This document shows, one piece after another, positions 1 to 4,394 of a stretch of DNA of 6,789 nucleotides. Positions within the stretch are counted from its first letter, which is position 1, and every line of letters starts with the position of its first letter. The stretch is from positions 1 through 6,789 of the forward strand of contig DJWZ01000090.1 in NCBI GenBank assembly GCA_002449535.1. The letters run 5' to 3'. The notes under the pieces are model-generated. The model was given only the letters and a program-made list of their open reading frames with translations, had not been told where the DNA came from and searched no databases. Made by a program: the position numbers and the translations under genes. The DNA comes from Prevotellaceae bacterium UBA7017 (GTDB lineage Bacteria; Bacteroidota; Bacteroidia; Bacteroidales; Bacteroidaceae).

Positions 1-2709
1 TGTCACCTTAAAGCTCTTATACAACGCACCATCTACGAAATAATTCAAATTATATTCGTTTATCTGCCAAAGAGCCTTGATATTAATGTTCTCTGCCGGC
101 ATTGTGCTTGGAATTTCCTTGTTCCAACCGACGAAAGTATAACCCTCCCTTACAGGATTAGATGGCTTTGCGATTGCAGAATTATAGTCCTGAGTAATAG
201 AGGCAATTTCCGAACCGCCATCTGTATCGAAGGTAATGGTATATTCATTTATCTGCCATTGTGCCTTGATTGTAATATCACCTGCTGGCATGTTACTTGG
301 AATATCCATACTCCAACCATTAAAGGTATAACCTGTCTTGGTAGGATTAGAAGGCTTAGTGATTGCAGTATTATAATCCTGAGTAATAGAAGCAACTTCC
401 GAACCACCGTCTGTATCGAAGGTAATGGTATATTGATTTATCTGCCAAAGAGCCTTGATTGTAATATTCTCTGCTGGCATTGTGCTTGGAATTTCACTAT
501 CCCAACCAACGAAACGATAGCCTTCCTTAGTAGGTTCAGATGGCTTTGTAGTGATTGCAGAATTATAATTTTGGGTAATTGATGCAACATCTGAGCCACC
601 ATCGGTATCAAAGGTTATGGTATATTTATTAATAGTGAAACTACCGGTTACAGCAACATCACGAGCAGGCATTACTGAAGGTATCTCGCTCCAGCCAGAG
701 AATTCATAACCTACCTTCGTTGGCTCTGCCTCTGCTGCAACCTCACTATTATAAGTAACCTTTTCACTCTTATACAACTCACCATCAACATAGTATGACA
801 AGGTATATTCGTTTATCTGCCATTGAGCCTTGATAGTCATATTCTCTGCAGGCATAGTGCTTGGAATATCCTTATCCCAGCCAACGAATCTATAACCTTC
901 CTTAGTAGGATCAGATGGCTTTGTGATTGCAGAACTATAATCCTGAGTTATCGAGGCTATCTCTGAACCGCCATCGGTATCAAAACTGATGGTATATTGG
1001 TTTATCTGCCATTGGGCCTTGATCGTCATATCGCTCGTAATAACAGAAGGTATTGCCGGCTCCCAGCCTTTGAAGGTGTAGCCATCCTTTACTGGGGCTA
1101 TAATATCCTTTGTACGGTCGGTAATGTCCTTGTTATAATAATCTTTAATTGCATTAGGAGTTGGACTTCCGCCATCGGTATTAAACGTAATGGTATATTC
1201 TGAGTCATCGAATGTAGCTGTATATACCACATCTTCATCAGGCATTGTTGCTGCCAGTGTAGGACTCCAGTTTCTGAATACAGAGCCTTCCTTGACAGGG
1301 TCATTTGCAGGGAGCGGTATTGCTGCTCCATAATCCAATGTTGCCTCATACAATATCGAACCGTCATAGTTCTTAAATGTCACCTTGTGCTGGTTAACAG
1401 ACCACTGGGCTTTATATGTTACATCTGAAGCAGGCATTGTCTCTGGCAAAACAGGATTCCAACCTGTAAAGGTATATCCTGTCTTGGTAGGAGCATCTGG
1501 AGATGTTATTGCTGTACCACTAACCGCTGTTATAGGCTTCACCTCACTTCCGCCATCAGTATCGAAAGTGATGGTATAAAGCTTATTCCATAAAGCCTTG
1601 ATCGTTATGCTCTCAGCTGGCATTAAGGCAGGTATATCCTTATTCCAACCAGCAAAGACACTTCCAGCCTTCGTAGGATCTGAAGGTTTCGTAATAGCAG
1701 TATTATAGTCCTGAGTTATAGGAGTTATTTCGCTTCCGCCATCAGTATCAAAGGTAATTGTGTATTTATTTATCTCCCAAAGAGCCTTGATTGTCAAACT
1801 CTCTGCCGGCATAGTGCTTGGTATCTCCTTATCCCATCCAACAAAGGTATAGCCCTTCTTTGTAGGATTTGCTGGAGCTGTGATTTCCATACCGTAATCT
1901 CCTGAAATAGGATCAACAGTTGTACCACCATCGGTATCAAAAGCAATGGTGTATTTACCAACTGTCCACAAAGCCTTTACAGTAATGTTTTCTGCTGGCA
2001 TATAATCAGGAATAGCCGGTTCCCACCCAGCGAAGCTGCTGCCTGCCTTTGTAGGATTGGCTGGCTTCGCAACTGCTGTATTGTAGTCCTGCGTAATAGG
2101 AGCCACCTCGCTGCCACCATCGGTATCAAAGGTTATCGTATATTGATTTACCTTCCACAATGCCTTGATGACAACATTATCTGCTGGCATTGTGCTTGGA
2201 ATTTCCCTGTTCCATCCTGTAAAGGTATAACCTTTCTTTGTTGGATTAGCAGGAATTGTGACTGCCGTACCATAATCCTGATTTATAGGAGCTATTGTTG
2301 TGCCACCATCAGTATCAAAAGTGATGGTATATTTATTTGTCGTCCACAGAGCGTTTATCGTAAGATTCTCTGCCGGCATCAGGTCAGGAATCGTTGCATC
2401 CCAACCAGCAAAGGTATAGCCAGTTTTTGCTGGATCTGCTGGTTTTGTAATAGCACTCTGATAATCTTGTGTAATAGGTGCTATTTCAGTACCGCCGTTT
2501 GTATTAAATGTAATGGTATATTGGTTTATCTTCCATTGTGCCTTTACCATCATGTCCTCTGCTGGGAACACAGATGGCAATGTAGGATTCCAGCCATTAA
2601 AGGTATAACCGATTTTTGTAGGATTAGCAGGAATGGTAACAGGATCTCCCTCGCCACCACTTATAGCCTCAACATCTGTTCCGCCATCGCTATCGAAACT
2701 GATTGTCGT
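1..2709 (-). repeat. Tandem array of InlB B-type repeats, 14 complete plus one truncated
   Basis: In-frame protein-coding tandem repeats, mostly 189 bp (63 aa). Units in reading order: R1 2709-2521, R2 2520-2332, R3 2331-2143, R4 2142-1954, R5 1953-1765, R6 1764-1579, R7 1578-1390, R8 1389-1198, R9 1197-997, R10 996-808, R11 807-625, R12 624-433, R13 432-244, R14 243-55, R15 54-1 (cut by the edge). The typical unit is YTITFDTDGG, then (I/V)xxITQDY, then KPxxPTKxGYTFxGW, then IPxxMPAE, then (I/V)TIKA(L/Q)W and a three-residue linker. R8 and R11 are clearly divergent, and R15 begins like R11 (YFVDG versus YYVDG). All length differences are multiples of three, so the frame is preserved. Assignment to the InlB B-repeat family rests on the DGG, GYTFxGW and MPA motifs, which are very characteristic. 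Confidence 0.95.
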
Positions 2710-3834
2710 TGCTTTTCCGGCAGAAACCAATTCTGCTGCAGCTGTAGAAGGTACGTTGGCAAGATATGACTCGTTAGCACGAAGCCATATACCGGAATAA
2801 CCCGACTGTTTCAATGGGACAGCTCTTGTTTTGTCTGGGTTGTTGGTCAGGATTAATTTATCGTCTTTTACAGCCCAAACCCTCATCGAAGCCGACTTAA
2901 ACTCAGTACGACAGTCAGGATAAGTATTTGGAGCCATTGACAGATTACAGAAATATACACCTTTCAGTTTATTGCCACTAACGCTTCCGTAACTGCCACG
3001 AAGAGGTTCTATTTTACATTCTGCAGGATTATTAGAAGTACATTCTATTATTACAGGTGTAGCAGCAGGGATAACCTCACTCTTTATTTCCTGCAATGTG
3101 TATTTCGTATTAGTAATACTGCTGACATAAAATGCCTTCATCCCAGGTGACACCAACTTGAACGGATAGGAGGCATAATAAGGAGCATAGTATTTATATT
3201 TTGTAGCATCTTCTTCGTCCCTTACTTTTAAGGACGCATTAACCGCAGCATAATTGCTGGAAGAACTTGATATTGGTACAAGTTTCCATTGTCTGTATGC
3301 CTCTGCCCCTTGTGATGTCGTTGTAGCCTGATAATTTGTAGGATAAGCCATCTCGCCTTGCATATTATACATACCGGTCTTTACGATATCAACCCACAAG
3401 GAAGCGTTTATGCCACTTACTGTTGTACTAAGCGTATAAGTATCTGTAGTGCCAGAAACCTGCCCTACCTTTATATCGTAACTTGTCATCTGTGACACAC
3501 TTGTTCCCTGTGCCTCAAGATTATAGTTACTGCCTTTCTTGGCAATATAAACTACCGTCTGTGGGGAAACTATTGCATTCTCAATTCCTGCCCACATCTG
3601 CATTGACTGGATATTCTGCTTTGCGCCAGAGCCGGTGGCAACTTTATAGCTGCCATTTGCCACGTATGCATAGCATTCTTCCTTAACATTCTTTGTTCCC
3701 TTTATAGTTCCTCCAAGAGATTTTAAACCGACATTTGTCACACGATAGTAACCTGGAGTAATATCTTGCGCGTACGCGCATATATTAAAGAGGAAGAAGA
3801 AATGTAATGCGTATAAAATCAGTTTATTCTTCAC
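1..3834 (-). CDS. Secreted InlB B-repeat (Listeria-Bacteroides repeat) multidomain surface protein, 3' end beyond window
   Basis: Hand translation from a GTG at 3834 gives 1278 codons with no stop to the left edge, so the C-terminus is missing. An in-frame TAG at 3843-3841 precedes the GTG, making it the only ordinary start. Residues 1-22 form a signal peptide (MKNKLILYALHFFF core, A-Y-A cleavage before Q23). Residues 23-210 open with ITPGYYRVTNVG, an opening typical of secreted Bacteroidales proteins, and end near a YRQWKLVP motif and five serines. Residues 219-278 (YPFKL..PGMKAFYVSS, then VIPAATPVIIE) match a module I associate with Bacteroidales surface proteins. From residue 376 onward there are 14 complete InlB B-type repeats of 61-67 residues plus the start of a fifteenth. 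This repeat family (Flg_new / List_Bact_rpt) forms small beta-grasp-like units in Listeria internalins. No enzyme motif is seen. It is the last visible gene of the apparent operon, 26 bases after the lipoprotein gene. An adhesin or spacer role is inference. A type IX secretion C-terminal domain or other anchor could lie off-window. Confidence 0.93.
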   Translation of the reverse strand, partial: MKNKLILYALHFFFLFNICAYAQDITPGYYRVTNVGLKSLGGTIKGTKNVKEECYAYVANGSYKVATGSGAKQNIQSMQMWAGIENAIVSPQTVVYIAKKGSNYNLEAQGTSVSQMTSYDIKVGQVSGTTDTYTLSTTVSGINASLWVDIVKTGMYNMQGEMAYPTNYQATTTSQGAEAYRQWKLVPISSSSSNYAAVNASLKVRDEEDATKYKYYAPYYASYPFKLVSPGMKAFYVSSITNTKYTLQEIKSEVIPAATPVIIECTSNNPAECKIEPLRGSYGSVSGNKLKGVYFCNLSMAPNTYPDCRTEFKSASMRVWAVKDDKLILTNNPDKTRAVPLKQSGYSGIWLRANESYLANVPSTAAAELVSAGKATTISFDSDGGTDVEAISGGEGDPVTIPANPTKIGYTFNGWNPTLPSVFPAEDMMVKAQWKINQYTITFNTNGGTEIAPITQDYQSAITKPADPAKTGYTFAGWDATIPDLMPAENLTINALWTTNKYTITFDTDGGTTIAPINQDYGTAVTIPANPTKKGYTFTGWNREIPSTMPADNVVIKALWKVNQYTITFDTDGGSEVAPITQDYNTAVAKPANPTKAGSSFAGWEPAIPDYMPAENITVKALWTVGKYTIAFDTDGGTTVDPISGDYGMEITAPANPTKKGYTFVGWDKEIPSTMPAESLTIKALWEINKYTITFDTDGGSEITPITQDYNTAITKPSDPTKAGSVFAGWNKDIPALMPAESITIKALWNKLYTITFDTDGGSEVKPITAVSGTAITSPDAPTKTGYTFTGWNPVLPETMPASDVTYKAQWSVNQHKVTFKNYDGSILYEATLDYGAAIPLPANDPVKEGSVFRNWSPTLAATMPDEDVVYTATFDDSEYTITFNTDGGSPTPNAIKDYYNKDITDRTKDIIAPVKDGYTFKGWEPAIPSVITSDMTIKAQWQINQYTISFDTDGGSEIASITQDYSSAITKPSDPTKEGYRFVGWDKDIPSTMPAENMTIKAQWQINEYTLSYYVDGELYKSEKVTYNSEVAAEAEPTKVGYEFSGWSEIPSVMPARDVAVTGSFTINKYTITFDTDGGSDVASITQNYNSAITTKPSEPTKEGYRFVGWDSEIPSTMPAENITIKALWQINQYTITFDTDGGSEVASITQDYNTAITKPSNPTKTGYTFNGWSMDIPSNMPAGDITIKAQWQINEYTITFDTDGGSEIASITQDYNSAIAKPSNPVREGYTFVGWNKEIPSTMPAENINIKALWQINEYNLNYFVDGALYKSFKVT
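3767..3780. repeat. 14-base perfect palindrome TGCGCGTACGCGCA
   Basis: A perfect inverted repeat with no spacer, very GC-rich against its AT-rich surroundings. It lies at the signal peptide cleavage region of the repeat protein and encodes the C-A-Y-A residues. Symmetry stops at the next base on either side (T and T). It could be a protein-binding or methylation site, or a chance product of GCG, TAC and GCG codons. The sequence alone gives no function. Confidence 0.5.
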
Positions 3835-3860
3835 AATTATCTATTTTGATGTGTTTGTAA
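3835..3860 (-). promoter_or_regulatory. 26-base AT-rich intergenic gap and translation start region
   Basis: This is the only non-coding stretch in the window. Read on the coding strand it is A- and T-rich (ACAAACACATCAAAATAG, then ATAATT before GTG) and holds no Shine-Dalgarno sequence, which is usual in Bacteroidota, where AT-rich leaders favour initiation. No hairpin with a T-tract and no Bacteroidetes -7 promoter element (TAnnTTTG) was found, so the two flanking genes are probably co-transcribed. Confidence 0.55.
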
Positions 3861-4394
3861 TTAATTTGTCATTAAAGGCTTCTTAGGAGGACGTTGACAA
3901 TAATAAGTCTTACCCAAGAAGACAAACGTGAGGTTATTTGGAGTAAGATCCGTTATCTGTGCTTCTTCCACAAGATATTGTTCCCTTGTATGTGTAAGCA
4001 TCTGTTCCTCTAAATAATAGAAATAAATCTTACCCTTTATCACTTTCCATTCTTTAAAAGCTATTTCACCAGTATTGATGCTGGTCATTCCGCCACCTGC
4101 ATTAAAGGATATTCCACGCATTTCTTCCAAATCATAATACCACATGCCTTCCAACTGGCTGCATAATGACCTGAATAATGCAGAATCCTTCCGTGCCTCC
4201 TCTACAACCTTTTTGTCAACCTCCTCCACATGAGGGTTTATAGGCGACTCCGCCCTGGAGTCTTGTGACTGCTTATTGCTGCAACCAGTGCAGCCCATAA
4301 GCATCAAGCAAAACGCCAGGGCGAAGAGATGTATTAGAGATTTATTAAGTGCAGAACTACTTCTTAATGATGACGTATTCTGTACCGATTTCAT
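3861..4394 (-). CDS. Lipoprotein with a Bacteroidales lipocalin-like domain
   Basis: A 177-residue protein. The N-terminus has a basic region (K2, R11, K18), a hydrophobic core (LIHLFALAFCLM) and a lipobox L-M-G-C with lipidated Cys35, so export and signal peptidase II processing are expected. The residues after Cys35 (TGCSNKQSQDSR) lack the acidic cluster that marks surface export of many Bacteroidetes lipoproteins, so a periplasm-facing location is possible (inference). A charged, probably helical linker (about 56-80, VEEVDKKVVEEARKD) precedes a beta-rich domain at about 81-170 with LEGMW, GISFNAGGGMTSIN, EWKV and LTPNNLTFVF. This order resembles the small lipocalin-like family of Bacteroidales (Lipocalin_3/4 type), where a GxW strand is followed by a strand with an S-x-N motif. 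The ligand is unknown. ATG 4394 is preferred because it gives a conventional signal peptide; ATG 4415 (184 aa) and TTG 4424 are in-frame alternatives. Its start lies inside the upstream gene, suggesting translational coupling. Three extra cysteines (29, 38, 78) and C-terminal Cys near YYCQR are visible. Confidence 0.85.
   Translation of the reverse strand: MKSVQNTSSLRSSSALNKSLIHLFALAFCLMLMGCTGCSNKQSQDSRAESPINPHVEEVDKKVVEEARKDSALFRSLCSQLEGMWYYDLEEMRGISFNAGGGMTSINTGEIAFKEWKVIKGKIYFYYLEEQMLTHTREQYLVEEAQITDLTPNNLTFVFLGKTYYCQRPPKKPLMTN
4357..4394 (-). other. 38-base gene overlap (translational coupling)
   Basis: The lipoprotein start ATG at 4394 lies upstream of the TAG of the large protein at 4359-4357, in a different frame. 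The 16 bases before the ATG (GTTGACTACTTTGGCA on the coding strand) contain no Shine-Dalgarno match. Starting at ATG 4415 would make the overlap 59 bases. The longest open version of the lipoprotein frame begins inside the upstream gene in every case, so an overlap is certain and only its length is in doubt. Termination-coupled initiation is the likely mechanism (inference). Confidence 0.7.

Noticed and set aside
259..1579. Other plus-strand open frames at 259-582, 997-1203 and 1385-1579, and a minus-strand frame at 1098-1367
   Set aside because: All are shadows of the continuous minus-strand frame that encodes the repeat array. They show no recognisable protein features.
1..2709. CRISPR array or non-coding tandem repeat
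   Set aside because: Units are about 189 bp, diverged, contiguous without spacers, in frame with one open reading frame and match a known protein repeat family.
2143..2769. A 208-residue plus-strand open frame with internal repeats (Cys- and Trp-rich)
   Set aside because: It is antisense to repeats R1-R3 of the InlB-repeat gene. Its periodicity simply mirrors the sense repeats, and it has no signal, domain or plausible composition.
3483..3686. 67-residue plus-strand open frame
   Set aside because: It lies antisense to the N-terminal domain of the repeat protein and shows no domain or start signal.
3777..3834. Lipoprotein signal for the repeat protein (Cys19 in FNIC)
   Set aside because: The residues before Cys19 do not fit a lipobox (no small residue at -1), while A-Y-A followed by Q gives a good signal peptidase I site.
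3835..3860. Terminator or promoter in the gap between the lipoprotein and repeat-protein genes
   Set aside because: No inverted repeat with a T-tract and no TAnnTTTG element with a TTTG element upstream could be found in the gap.
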